A stretch of 64,000 nucleotides of DNA from Balanoglossus misakiensis (taxonomy: Eukaryota > Hemichordata), in NCBI GenBank assembly GCA_040954595.2, contig CM082594.2, positions 9,610,001-9,674,000 on the forward strand. The letters run 5' to 3'. Numbering within the stretch: the stretch's first letter is position 1; every line of letters starts with the position of its first letter. The position numbers and the translations under genes were made by a program. Shown in pieces: positions 50,097 through 62,115 of this stretch. Under the pieces are notes generated by a model that was given only the letters and a program-made list of their open reading frames with translations, did not search any database and had not been told where the DNA came from.

Positions 50097-51673
50097 AGAG
50101 ACAAAACCCAGTTCTCAAGGACAGAGATTATTGAAAAAAAGTTCACGATTAATTCGGTCATCACTGACGTGCAAGGTGAAGTACTGGATGTGCTCAAGTG
50201 TATGAACTTCTTCCCGTATCTGTGGGTTGTTTTTAGAGATGATTATTACAGGTATTTGCAATTAGGAATGTCTTGAAGGGGTTCACGTGTTGAATTCCGT
50301 AAAGTGAGGGAAATTTGACGGGAGACGTGAAGTTTCATAAATGATGTTTTAACATAACAACGTGCGTCATGACTGATTTCTCCGGTGTTGCCATAAAGAG
50401 GTCGTGGTTTACGGGCGATGGATTTCCTCTGACGTAATGGGAGAGTCACGTTTATCCACTTTATGAAAATGAAAGAAAAAATAAGTCTCTACATGCACTT
50501 CATGAAAATGAAAGAAAAATGTCTTTCATCATTTTCTTCTAAATATTAGATAATCTGATTGACTCGTAGAACTATTATACTTCATTGGAAGGCAAGAGAG
50601 CCAACCATGATTCAATTGTGGCCCACCCCAGAGGCAAGGTCATGGTTGAAAGACGGCAATCAATCAAAGACCGATATGGCGACTGGGATATCCACTTGAC
50701 AAAATACAAATTGGATTGTTGGTTTATATTGTTACACTGTTAACATCTGCAAAGCTGTGAGACTTATTCCACTGAGAGCATTCAACATCCACAAATGATA
50801 AAAGATAAAAAAGATGTGTCAATGTCATCCTGTATTATAAACTGTTGTCATGGTACCATACTTAACCATTTCACCACCATGGTTCCCGAACCGTATCAAA
50901 AACATTGTTCAGGTGTAACAGTTTCTCTTAACCCTCACTGTCACTGAATGTCGGTCATTAACTGACCTACATCCAAAGTTCAAGTTTCACCAGACACAAC
51001 ATAGAAATGGACGAACTTAGAAGGTACCTGCTCTTGGATTTCCATGGCAACTATACGGCAGTAACTTGATGCATTTTGTGAAATATTATAGCTGCCAGCT
51101 TGAATGAAAAGAATTATCAATCAGGACATGGAAAAAATGGTGTAAAATATTATCCATGCCGATGGCTGCCATGAAATTTTGATGCAAATGCATCAAGATT
51201 TACAGAAGCAGTATCTAAAGTGGGGATCATTTTATGTGTCCTGTTTGGATCAGCACCAGACAAAGTATCGGTAAATGAATTTTTGTAAGATATTTGCATT
51301 AAGATCATCAATTCTATAAACCATTATTAGTGTTTCTTCTAAACTTATTAAAATTATTTCTCCGTAGAGACAGAACAGGAAATTGCCAAGCAACCGATGC
51401 ATGTGGACAGTTCCACTCATACATAACATGGTCTCGCAGAATTAACCAACAGGAAAACAGATCCTTAAAATACCACCCAAGCATATCTCGGATATTTCAA
51501 TTCTAGTGAGGGCAATGTGGCATGATTTCCAAACTTGGATTGTCCCAGAAAAAGTGCCAAGAATGCATCACAAGTGAAAAATAATGCGTACAGCTTCACT
51601 TCTCTGGTCAAAGTTTATCCCTCACTATTAAAATATGTAGACATTAGTCAACTTAATTTCTTCGCTAAAGGGT

Positions 51674-51690
51674 GGGGGGGGGGGGGGGGG
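51674..51690 (+). repeat. Poly(G) run of 17
   Basis: Homopolymer G tract preceded by GGGT. Simple sequence in the long intron. Confidence 0.85.
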
Positions 51691-52443
51691 CGTTTGTATT
51701 TCGAGTATGTGTACTAGTAAGTATCATATACATTTGCCTTAAGCAGGTAAAATTTCACAAATTTTCTGCATGTAAACCACTTTTGGGATCGGTTACAAAA
51801 TCAACTTATTCGTTAGATATCATGTACGTGTAATTCTATCATTTTCATATTTAAAACATTCTCCATTTCCTAAATTGCTTCACTTGAAGAAGATTTAGAT
51901 TTAGGTTCCTACAAATGTGCATAAATTTATATATTTCCATAGCAACATACGAACTCAGTTTGAGTTTTGGGCCAGCCTTGCCATTTACATTCCAATCAAT
52001 TATTTGGAAGTCTTTGGTGTAAAAGAAAAAACAAGTAATAGCCAAAAGTTCTTTGCGTGATACCTTAGTTGATCAAGGTTTGGCTAAGTAAGATTGGAGG
52101 TCCCAAATCCAGTCTATGGAACAAAACTAAGTAAGGGTCATTTGAGGGTCTGTGTAGGTCATTGTGAGTGAAATGCAATATGATGTCTTGCAGTAAGGCA
52201 ACATGTAACTTGAGGCCTTTGGAAATGAAATACCCAAATTGACTTCAATCAGTGAAATTGCCAAATTTTAAATTTGCAAGAGTTGAAATGAACCAAGAAA
52301 ACAGGCCTTATGATTTTGAGATAAAACAAGGTCATAATTTTGAGATGTGGTGGACATTTTGAGGTGATCGTCATAAGGGTTATGTGCTGTTATTTGCTGA
52401 AGTTAGTCAAACCTCTGAGTCATGAAACGTTTTTGGACAAAGA

Positions 52444-52749
52444 CTACAAAACATGACTAGTCATGTGTGCCAAGTACCAAAATAGTTGTGTCACAGAGGT
52501 CAGGAACTGTTTTCTGAAACAGTTAAAATATTTTTGTGGTTTTAAAACACGCTTCTGGTACATGTCTGGTGCGGTGAACCAGCTATTTGGCAGACTCAAG
52601 ACCCAAGTGTGGTGTAAAGCGTATAAAACATGTGCCATGGTTTCAGCAGTAAATTTTTGCAGCTGCTGAACTTTGGCCAAAAAATCGTGAGAGGTGTAGA
52701 ACACGACTGGTTGTCCAACAGTCAGGTTTTCAGTTACAGCTTTGGTCAC
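52444..52749 (-). pseudogene. Possible retroelement pol fragment
   Basis: A 101-codon minus-strand frame begins with an Ala-Val-x3-Leu-x-Val-Gly-Gln-Pro-Val-Val-Phe-Tyr-Thr-Ser-His pattern. This loosely recalls the segment joining reverse transcriptase and RNase H in LTR retroelements (L-T-L-G-x-P-x-x-V-x-T-x-H). The rest of the frame does not match that family well, and no other pol motif, LTR or catalytic YxDD was seen nearby. It may be chance. Confidence 0.18.
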
Positions 52750-55700
52750 CTGAGTTTAGGTTTCCAGTTTACAACGCAATGTTCACCTGTCGCACATGAT
52801 GTGTCTATATTTCTACAGATGCAGAGTCATCCAGCACTTCTGTTATGTATTCTGGACTATCCAAACATTCAAATAACTCCAAGTTCTTTTTATGCAGGAT
52901 ATTATCATCAAAACTGGCCTGTGTTGTACAGAAAAGGAAAATGTAGGACATAACATTTTGTGCAAAATCACATGCAGTCAAACTCATGTTGTAATTTCAT
53001 GAAATGAGGTATCGCATTAAAGATATCCATGCATGAGATCGCAAACACAGCTACTGATTTTTGCCAGTGCAGACATAAAGGAATTTCTCTATTTCTGTCT
53101 CGTGGCCAAGATAGTATACTATGTCGGTCGCTTATTTAAGTGTCATCCATTGTGGCAAGTTGTGCATTTCAGTCGCGGTGAAATCTTCCCACTGAGGAAA
53201 AACCGGCACAGCTGCCGGAAAGGGAATGTTGAATGAGCTTTGTAGAAATGTGATCCTTTGACCCAGAAATGTTAACGTTATTTTATTACTTCTTCTGAGA
53301 AATTCATTTGATTCCTAGCAAGATATAGCTTTCTCAATTTCGGGTTTTAATTTGTAGATCTGTGTTGTTAAAAGATTCATGAGTGTAACTCGAATTTCTC
53401 AGTTTTATAGTATAAGTGTATAAAAAATAAATGCACATAATGTGTACAAAGCAAAAGTAAAATGCTGTATGTTGCATTTTCCCACGGTGGCGGCCATATT
53501 TCTTTGCAGCTCACGGGGCTCTAACAAACCATTTTGGTGCAACTGAAAGCATATGCTGTCAAGCAACTGTACAGACTCCCTGAGGACGACGATAAAATCT
53601 TGCTTGTACAGTATGCGTGTATGTCGGCCAATATGAAAAAATGCCTGTAGAAAAGCAATATCACTCCCAAGATGGCTTTAACTTTAAAATGAAATTGGCT
53701 ATTTACTTAGAGACAGGACTTGCATTAAACTGACAGCCAATTTATCTGCCAAGTTCATAAAAGCAGTGAAATAAACACTCTCATTTTGCCTCTAGCAATG
53801 TAATTCAAGTTTATTCTGTAGAGATCCCTTTTTTCTGATCATACCTAATCCCTAGGTACATGTAAATACCATCAAGCAGTATAGTTATGATGGGTCCCCA
53901 GATACCTGTGTAATTATAACAAACTATTAATACCATATAAACAGGGTTGGAACATTTCTAAAGTGAAATTAGGTTAAAATAGAAAAAAAATAGTTGCCCA
54001 TTACTTGTAGATCCCAGAGAGAGCAAAACCTTGAACCCTTACAGATCAGCTTGTACTCAGAATTGCATGAGGATCCATGATGATGATGATTGCATGGCCA
54101 GACCGTCTGCTGTATATGGTTGAACGTGTTCACTAGCATGAAGAATTTGATTTAAACATAAATCTGGCAAAGCAGACAGAACGCGTAGATCGTGACGCTG
54201 TTGGTGGTTATTTATAGTCTTAACATTGAAATGATGTTGTCGTTTGGGTTGAAGTACTTCTACAAAGATGTAATTCTACTTAAATGGAATACTAATCAGA
54301 TAGATTGATTTTATAGATGCCAAGCTGATCAAGGTGTTTTTCATGAAACAGTTGAAGGGCAAGGCTTTCAGTGGAGAAAAAAGCAAGTTTGTGAAACATT
54401 TATTTCAGTATTTTTCAAGCGATGAGTGCAGCTTTACCATCCCGAGCCAATGACAGCCAAAACCAAAGATTATTTGGCATCGATTTATATCAGCAATAAA
54501 AGGAGCATAAATTCTGTGGCATGTTGGGAAATCTGTAAAACACATGGCCTGCCGTTTGTTCTTATAGTGCTCACAGCAAACTCGACAGTAGTTGAAATTA
54601 ATGATTTCACTTTGTAAGTAATCTTTAATGCAGGCATTCTTTGATGTATGACTGATACTCGTACCTTTGGGCCAAAACTGCATTCCTTGAATATTCCGAG
54701 TCGGCAAAGCACATGCCTCAGGAGAGAAGACCGCATATTTCAAAATGGATGAGGTTTTCAAATGTAATAGGAATTGTAGTCATTGATATGAGAATGGAGT
54801 GGTTTACTGCATATTGGAGATGTCATCTTAATGGGATAGCTTCACAATCTTCCGGTTTAATTTGGTCAGATGTGTGTATATATTATATATGCTGCAAGAC
54901 TGCATTGAGAGAGAGTATGCGATAAGTTTTAATGCACCATCCATAATTCATGTCTGATAGTACTATGTTGCATGTGGTTGAAACTTTACATATATGTACA
55001 AGTTTGCATTTAAAAGCCGACGATCATCATATGCGCATATGCGTAATTTCATTTGTACAAACATCAAGTCCAATCCAAATGTTCTGCAAATTTTGCATCC
55101 AACGCATTCATTATTTAAACACTCCCAACATTGTCTAGACTTAGATCACATTTCGACAATATGAGATGATAAGAATAAGGGCGGGCAGATTATGGTTGCC
55201 ACGGTAGTGGTGATATTCTATCATGTCAAAGGTCAATGAGGTCGTATCTTGATTGCAACCACCCCTCGAATTTTTCAGGTGCGTACATGTTATCGGGAGA
55301 CGCTGACACTGGCCCAATGGCTGCTAACCTCAGAAGATATGTTGATACACTTGTTGATCTGAATAAGCTGGCAGATTTGGAGGCTTGATTGGTTCTAGAA
55401 GCATGAAAAAAGTACAGATTTATTAGAAATATGATCATCTTCATCCTTGTATTTTGATAGCGTAGCTTGTTGCCAGCGAGGGCACCTTTTTGATTTTCGG
55501 ATAGAAACGTATACATTTGTACTTCAGTTGGTTGATGCAGTGCAATGAATGTATAAAAACATATCAAGCTGTCACTCTTCAGAATATGTTTTCATTATTT
55601 TAGGTGCGATAATGTAAACTTCATTTACTTAGAGTTGGCAACCATCCGTAACTTGCAAAGAGGAAATGAAAATTGAAATACTCTTCAAAGGGATCTGATA

Positions 55701-58700
55701 TAAGCTGTTGATCAAATTCCAACACATTGAAGTGTCAAAGGGGAGCTGGTAGGATATTTTGAAAACTAATTTAATAAAGTTTGAAAACTTAATATGGGCA
55801 ATGGGGACAACGTTCACTGGAGCATTCATGGATTAAATAAGTGTACGTTATTATCTCTTGTCAGTCATTTATTCGAGTGTTAGTTGTTGCTAGGCTGCTG
55901 ATCAGTTACTACGACAACAGACCACTTATTAACCACTTGAGTCACCGTGACAACCAATTACTCAACTACAGAGGGATGATTGCCAATGGCTAATCCGCCT
56001 TACCATAACTGCTTTTGACCCACTTCGAGCTGACAAAAGTACTCCCTAATTCTGTTTATATTAAATTATCCCATCTTGACCAAGTCTGGTGTCTGGGCCT
56101 GTCTCTGTTTTGTTAAAACTGACTTGTTATAAAATGTTGGAACATGTGTTTCAGAACACCACACAGAAAGGAATGTGACTTTTCAAACAATCGTAAATAC
56201 AAGTAGTGGTATATAATATAAAAGCGAAAATCTGTATCATTTAGAAAAAAAAGACACTGTAAAAAAACCATTATCAGTAAATGACAAAAAGTTACAGTAT
56301 CAATAAGTTTGACTGCTCGTCTAGGTTTTGTTTGATTTGATGGTCTCTCTGTAGATAGAGGAACTTTTGATTCTGTTTGTAAACTGAATGCTACTTGTCT
56401 TGGTTGAAGGGGGGATTACGTTGAATTGAAAGCTACCTGTCTTGGCTGGAGAGCGGGGATTGTGAACAGAATATTTGCAATGTCCTCACGTTTTCTGGTT
56501 ACGGCATTCATCAATTGGAGTATGAACTGCCTACTTCTCTTTATAGTTAGAGTGAGTAAATATTGGTGGCATTCTACTGTTTGACAAAAGCCAGTCCTGG
56601 TTGCTTCACTATTGCACAGCCTACAGTGAATGCCTACTGAAATTTTTGTCGCGTCGAACTGTCACCATGGTTACAGCATTCACAAGTTCCAGTCTGTTCC
56701 TACTTAGAATGATAAATTGAGTGTCTCGATACTTATAACTTCAAGTTTACTGTGCTTTGATTTTTTTTGGAGTGTTCGCCGATTTGCTACTGGACGACAG
56801 ATTGCAAAACGCTGTTGCTAAGGTATGGTGTGTGGTCTCGCCTGTTACTGTCAAAAAGAACCAGTGAAGAACTGTTATCTCTAACGGTTCTGGTTTTCGC
56901 TTCACTTAAAAATCAGAATGGTGTTTTTTGACAAATTGCCAACTTCCACCATGGTCAGTTAAGTCTGTTGTGTATTAGCCTATTTAGATGTTAACTATTT
57001 AACAACAGTCAGCAGCCACTAGTACACTAGCGGATGTTTTATATAAAATAAGTTTTTTGTGAAAGCTGTGTGCAAAATGGATCTTGAAATGCGAGGTTTT
57101 TCAATTCACAAAATTTTATTTGTCCAACCAGAAAAGTTGTGTGTGTAATTGAGATTATTACAATGTAATTGTACACTGATTGGGTGATTTGAAGAATTAT
57201 TTATCTGTGAGTAACTGAAACTTCATAACCCCGATTGACATTTTTGTTCTATTTTAATATCATGTTTATATTTTTAGGGTCTATTTACACGTGCAGCAGT
57301 GTGTGGTCATCCTACATTGCATGTGGTTATATTACACATATTCAGACGAGTGTCACAAAAACGTGTTATGAGAGATTTCAAATATTGTCATCTGAATAAC
57401 TATAATTATACAACATATGTGTCATAGATTCATTGTTAAAGTATTTGTCATTGAGCCATATAAATTATACAGTACACCCATAATTGACATCAACTATTGA
57501 GTTGACTTCACTCAAGCCAACTCTAGATGGCGTAGTTTATATATCACACTTTTGCTTTCATCCTTTTTCTGCCTACACGTAACTGTGAATCAGACATTTA
57601 TAAAGATGCAATGAGATACTACTATTCAGAGATGACTTACGTATACTTACGAACTAACCAAGCCAGTATTTTTCAGAATAAAGACAAAAAGATGTCATTT
57701 GTAAGTTACGACAAGACTTGACTGTCCCGCAATTGACACCACAGAACACGTGCCACAGATAAATTTATGACATAATTTTATTTCAAAACACGTTCATAAA
57801 AGTGGAGTGGAGATGTCCTCGTCCCCTTGTCAAAAGTGAGAGACCAAGTCGTAAATTTTGGATTTGTTTTACAAATTTATGCTCTTTAAATCAATTTCTG
57901 GAGTACTGTATACTCCACTTTCCAATCTGCGGGACAAATTTTACGACTGCTTAGATCACAGAGTAGAACCTGGTGTGGTAAATTTAGACGTAGTAAAGAT
58001 AGTTATTCATCACTATAGCTTTCGAGACACAGTTTGTTATTGGATTGGAAATAACGTTGACTTTAACGAAATGGGGGCCGTAAATCAGAATGTCTTCTGC
58101 TGTGTATTTCAGGTCAGTCTCCGTGATCTTTTACTGCAATTTTGATGTGTTTTGCCCCAAAACTTGCGTGTTATATCACGCATATTTCATGGAATTTTTC
58201 ACTGATTTCATTCAGTAGAAATGGAAACTCTGTGACCCCATAAAATGTAGACCGTACTTAATCCAGCTTCAACACATTGGGATTTAATACATTCATAAGA
58301 TTTCTGAAATATGTGACACAAGAGAATCCTTGATTAAAACAGTCATGAACTATTCTCATTTCGTTCCATGGAATATCATGAAAGGGCAGTCATAAATTTC
58401 AGAAATACTTCTAGGACTGACAAATACCTGGTGAAACTTGTTCTTTGCGGTAGCAAAGCTCCAATTTACGTTATGGGGATTTGTGATGTATGTGGAAACA
58501 GACAGCTGAAATGAATTGAAGTCTTGTACTGAAAGGATAGTTGTGTTTTATTTATGATATTGATGTCAAATGGGTTGAAACTACCTAGGTATTGATGTCG
58601 GTCGGACAAATTGCATGGTGAGTGATTTTGAATGCAGAGTTGGACCACATGAAGTGAGCTCTGATACTTGAATTTATAAACCCACTAGTCTTGCATATCG

Positions 58701-58956
58701 GTCTTTTCAGTGTTGAAAGTAGTGCTTTAGTCTCAGGCTGTGAGTGTTTTGATGCCATCAATGATGATGAGAAGCAGTGGTGATATTACATACTCCGTTG
58801 GATGTCTTCCATTTGAGAAGGGTTTATCCTGTATTTACTATGGAAAATAATTGTCTTTTTTGAAAATTGGAGCATGGTTATAAAAAAGTCCATGTTGTAC
58901 GGCTATATTGAGTACTAGCTGTTAACTATTATCGTCGTGGAAAAGTTTGGACATGA

Positions 58957-59012
58957 TTTTCCAATCTTGGATAAGTCAATTGTCTTTTCCAATCTTGGAT
59001 AAGTCAACTGTC
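58957..59012 (+). repeat. 28-bp tandem duplication
   Basis: Two adjacent 28-base copies starting TTTTCCAATCTTGGATAAGT and differing at one base, so the duplication is recent. Confidence 0.95.
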
Positions 59013-60999
59013 TTCTAAACTCCAGGGAAGCTGGAGCAATTTGAGGTCTGGAGAACAGTTTTTCATTTTCCTGCCCCAGATTACTGCAGGGATTTTGAAC
59101 TGCACTCCATAGGAAAATCATCGGAATCGTGCATTTGCAGAATTGAGTATCTGAAGCATAAAATAAATTGGATGAGAGATGTTGCTGTGATTAATGGAAT
59201 TCGCTGACTCCGTAAATTAACCCATCCATCATTCCAGGCCAGGTTTTGAATGCGCCAGTAGGAATATATCGATGTGAAGTTCTCCAAGGTGTTTCGAGAT
59301 CGGAATTTAATAAAAACAAGTATCTGCTTCTTTTGTAGTACCACTGTGGTGAGACACTTTGGTGTTTTTTTTGTAGTTTGGCTATTCATGGCCTTGTCAG
59401 ATATAGAAAAGGTAACTGTATTCAGATATATAGGCTGGGCATATGGCCAAGTTTAATAGGGATTAACTTTTGTGAAGATAATGGTTTTATTGGAAGTGAC
59501 CATGCAGAGTTAAACATGGTTTTGACATTCTCAGTAGGTATTCATGCGCAGAAAATGGTTGGAACGTCAAATTATTGGCCACTGTCTGGACTGTAGTTGA
59601 TTAAATAACTTTACTTGTGCAATATGAGAACTAGTTCAAGGGGTTTACTTTTGAACTTGTTCTTCATATATACACTGAGACCTTAAAGGGCAGGGATCAT
59701 GCGAAACCAGAGACTCTGGTTACAAAAGTTGTATACAGTCAGTGCTATAAGGTAGTGTGCTGTCGTAACAACAGACAAGATGGCGGCGACTACAGTCAAA
59801 CTTGTTCACTGTCTTGTTTTCAAAATATCACTACATTAACTTTTCTCTTTAGGCAAATGCGCAGATTGACTTCCCACACACTTTAATATAGCAAAGAATT
59901 AAAAGGTTTGGAGACAAATCATTTTCCTGAAAATACATCTGTATGTCCCCAAGTCTTGTACTACCTGAATATCAAAGTTGACGGCATCAGTGATTTGATG
60001 GCATGGAGATTTTGTAAGATGTAGTCCTAAAGTTCAACCTTGATGTATGTCTGTTCCTCACAATCTACACAAGTTGGCATTGAGCCATTGTGTGTAGACG
60101 CACTATAACCCCTGTGTACACCCAGTTTATCATTTTCATTGTATTTTTTTTTTACCCCGATCATTTCACCAATTCAGAAATTAACAAGACGTGTTCTTCT
60201 CCCTAGCAACAGCTTTATTTAGGTTTTCACGAGACAAACTCGTAAATAATATTCATTGTTCCAAACTCACAAAAGCACATATATACGATAAGTAGGCTGG
60301 ATCAGGAGAAAAGCAAATATCAAAAGTCTTGAATAATATGGTTCATGTGAGGACACGATGGGTGTTATATTCGACCCTGAGTAAATCCAGGCATTTTTTG
60401 TTTGGGTGCCATTTGTCATCCAATTGTTGGCATTCAAGTTAAGGAGCCTGGTCCTCCAAGTAATGAGGGGTTGCTAGGTGAGCCGTGTTTCCGCCATTGT
60501 TGGGATCATTTTGTAATGATGTGCATAGATGTTGAGCGTCAGTTGTGAAAATGTTCAGACAGGTCTCTCTTTTGTTACTTGTTTTGCATACAACTGGAAC
60601 TATTTTGTGTGAGAATTGAAGAACCAGACATACTGAAGTCCACATTAAACAAAAATATTTTGAAATTCTTTTCTTGAGCATTTTGCCTGAACAGTCAGAT
60701 TCTTGGCCATAAATAAAATTTTCTGAAAAGTGACTCATAAGTCTAAATGGCAAAGTGTGTGCCAAAAGATGAGATGTTTTTATTCCAGCTTCGATACTTG
60801 ACTTTCATTTTCCCCGTGACATATACTAACAAATCGTACCATAAGTAAATAAAGTTTATTGCAACGATCAACCCTGCCTTGTCTGAGAAACTATGGTTAC
60901 TTTGGTTTTGGTCCGATCACTAGCTTATTTGATTGTGTGTAGAAAGATATCAAGAGGTATCACTACTGTTATCATATATGTGTACTATTGTTGTCCTAA

Positions 61000-61035
61000 C
61001 TGTTCTGTTTTTTGTTTGCTTTTTTACAGGTGAGT
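61000..61035 (+). promoter_or_regulatory. Candidate recursive (zero-length exon) splice site
   Basis: The branch-point consensus TCCTAAC ends at 61000. A T-rich tract follows, ending TTTTTTACAG at 61029, joined directly to the donor GTGAGT at 61030-61035. The acceptor and donor abut with no exon between them, which is the form of a ratchet point in a long intron. It lies 16.5 kb into the presumed first intron of the 44407 gene. Confidence 0.4.
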
Positions 61036-62057
61036 GGTGAACCTATGTAATCCTCAAGTGCTTGTCCACAGTTATCTTTGAGTAAAGGCCAGACAGTGGT
61101 CAGCAATCCAAACAGTTTGCCGCCAACATTGGAATGCGTTGTGTCGGGCGACCGTGTTTACCCCTTAAAACCATCGCTTTGGTACTTTGCCCGGGAATTA
61201 GCAGCCGTTGCTACGATAACTTTGAAATTATTGCAAAGTGTAATAGATTCTGGGAGATCAGCTGATCCCCCATAACAGGAAAAGGTCTTTCCTTTACTGG
61301 CAGATTGTGTATCAAAGTAGCTAGCTTCTGTACTCCGTTGTTTTTTCAACAAAATGTGCGAGTAGGTTCACAGACTGTCTCCATAGTGACAGATTTCACT
61401 TGTTGAGTTTCAAGTTGGTATCATAGCTACTCTGGGTGTGACTGTGGATATTTTCCACAAGAATCAACATGACCAAAGTTGATGTGTTCTCTTACTCTGA
61501 GTGCTGTCAACTGGAATTTATTTATGTGGAGAGTGAAGGTAAGTAGTAAGTTGCAGGGAGAGTCCAGGCCATTGAAAATGCAGGTTGTGTGTGTGCACCC
61601 GAGGGCATGGCAATTCTTGGCGAACGAAACCACATGGAGAGCTTCTCTTGCCTGCTGTTTAAAGAGAGAAAACATTTACACACACACACTGCAGTGCCTG
61701 CTGCGCTGAATATTCTCTGCGTGTGAAGAACCTTGGTAAAAAAAATCCCAACCTCCAGCCACAGAATTAGGCAGTATGCAAGAAGCATAATACAAGAGAT
61801 GTAATAAATTAATCTTTTCATGGAACAAAAAAGATTCTGTTTGGGTTTATGTTTTTAAAGAGATTTTTATCCCAGAATATTCTTTTATCTTTAGCGCCAT
61901 GAGGCATCCAGGGCCATCGTATGAGATGTGACCGAAGGCACCGACTAATCAGAATATTTCATATCCCTGTAAATATTTGAGGACGTGCTTTATACACGGA
62001 GGACTTTCCGTAATCCAGGAGTGATTTCCCTGCAGTTCAGACGGATTACTTCGGTTT

Positions 62058-62115
62058 GTTAGCGTTGTCGAAGTACAGGTCAGAGTGTTAGCTTTGTCAA
62101 AGTACAGGTCACTGT
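62058..62115 (+). repeat. 29-bp imperfect tandem duplication
   Basis: Two 29-base copies sharing GTTAGC, TTGTC and AAGTACAGGTCA, with a few substitutions. Confidence 0.85.

Noticed and set aside
54405-54761. 118-codon ORF on the minus strand
   Set aside because: No family resemblance, no paired splice signals, and overlapping ORFs of similar length in other frames; typical random ORF in a noncoding stretch.
55226-55567. 113-codon ORF on the minus strand
   Set aside because: Composition is unlike protein, with no recognised motif and no splice context.
61078-61275. Open frame just after the candidate recursive splice site, tested as the second exon of the 44407 gene
   Set aside because: The nearby acceptor (CCACAG before 61069) would require phase 0, but the 44407 exon leaves phase 1, and in phase 1 a stop follows within a few codons.
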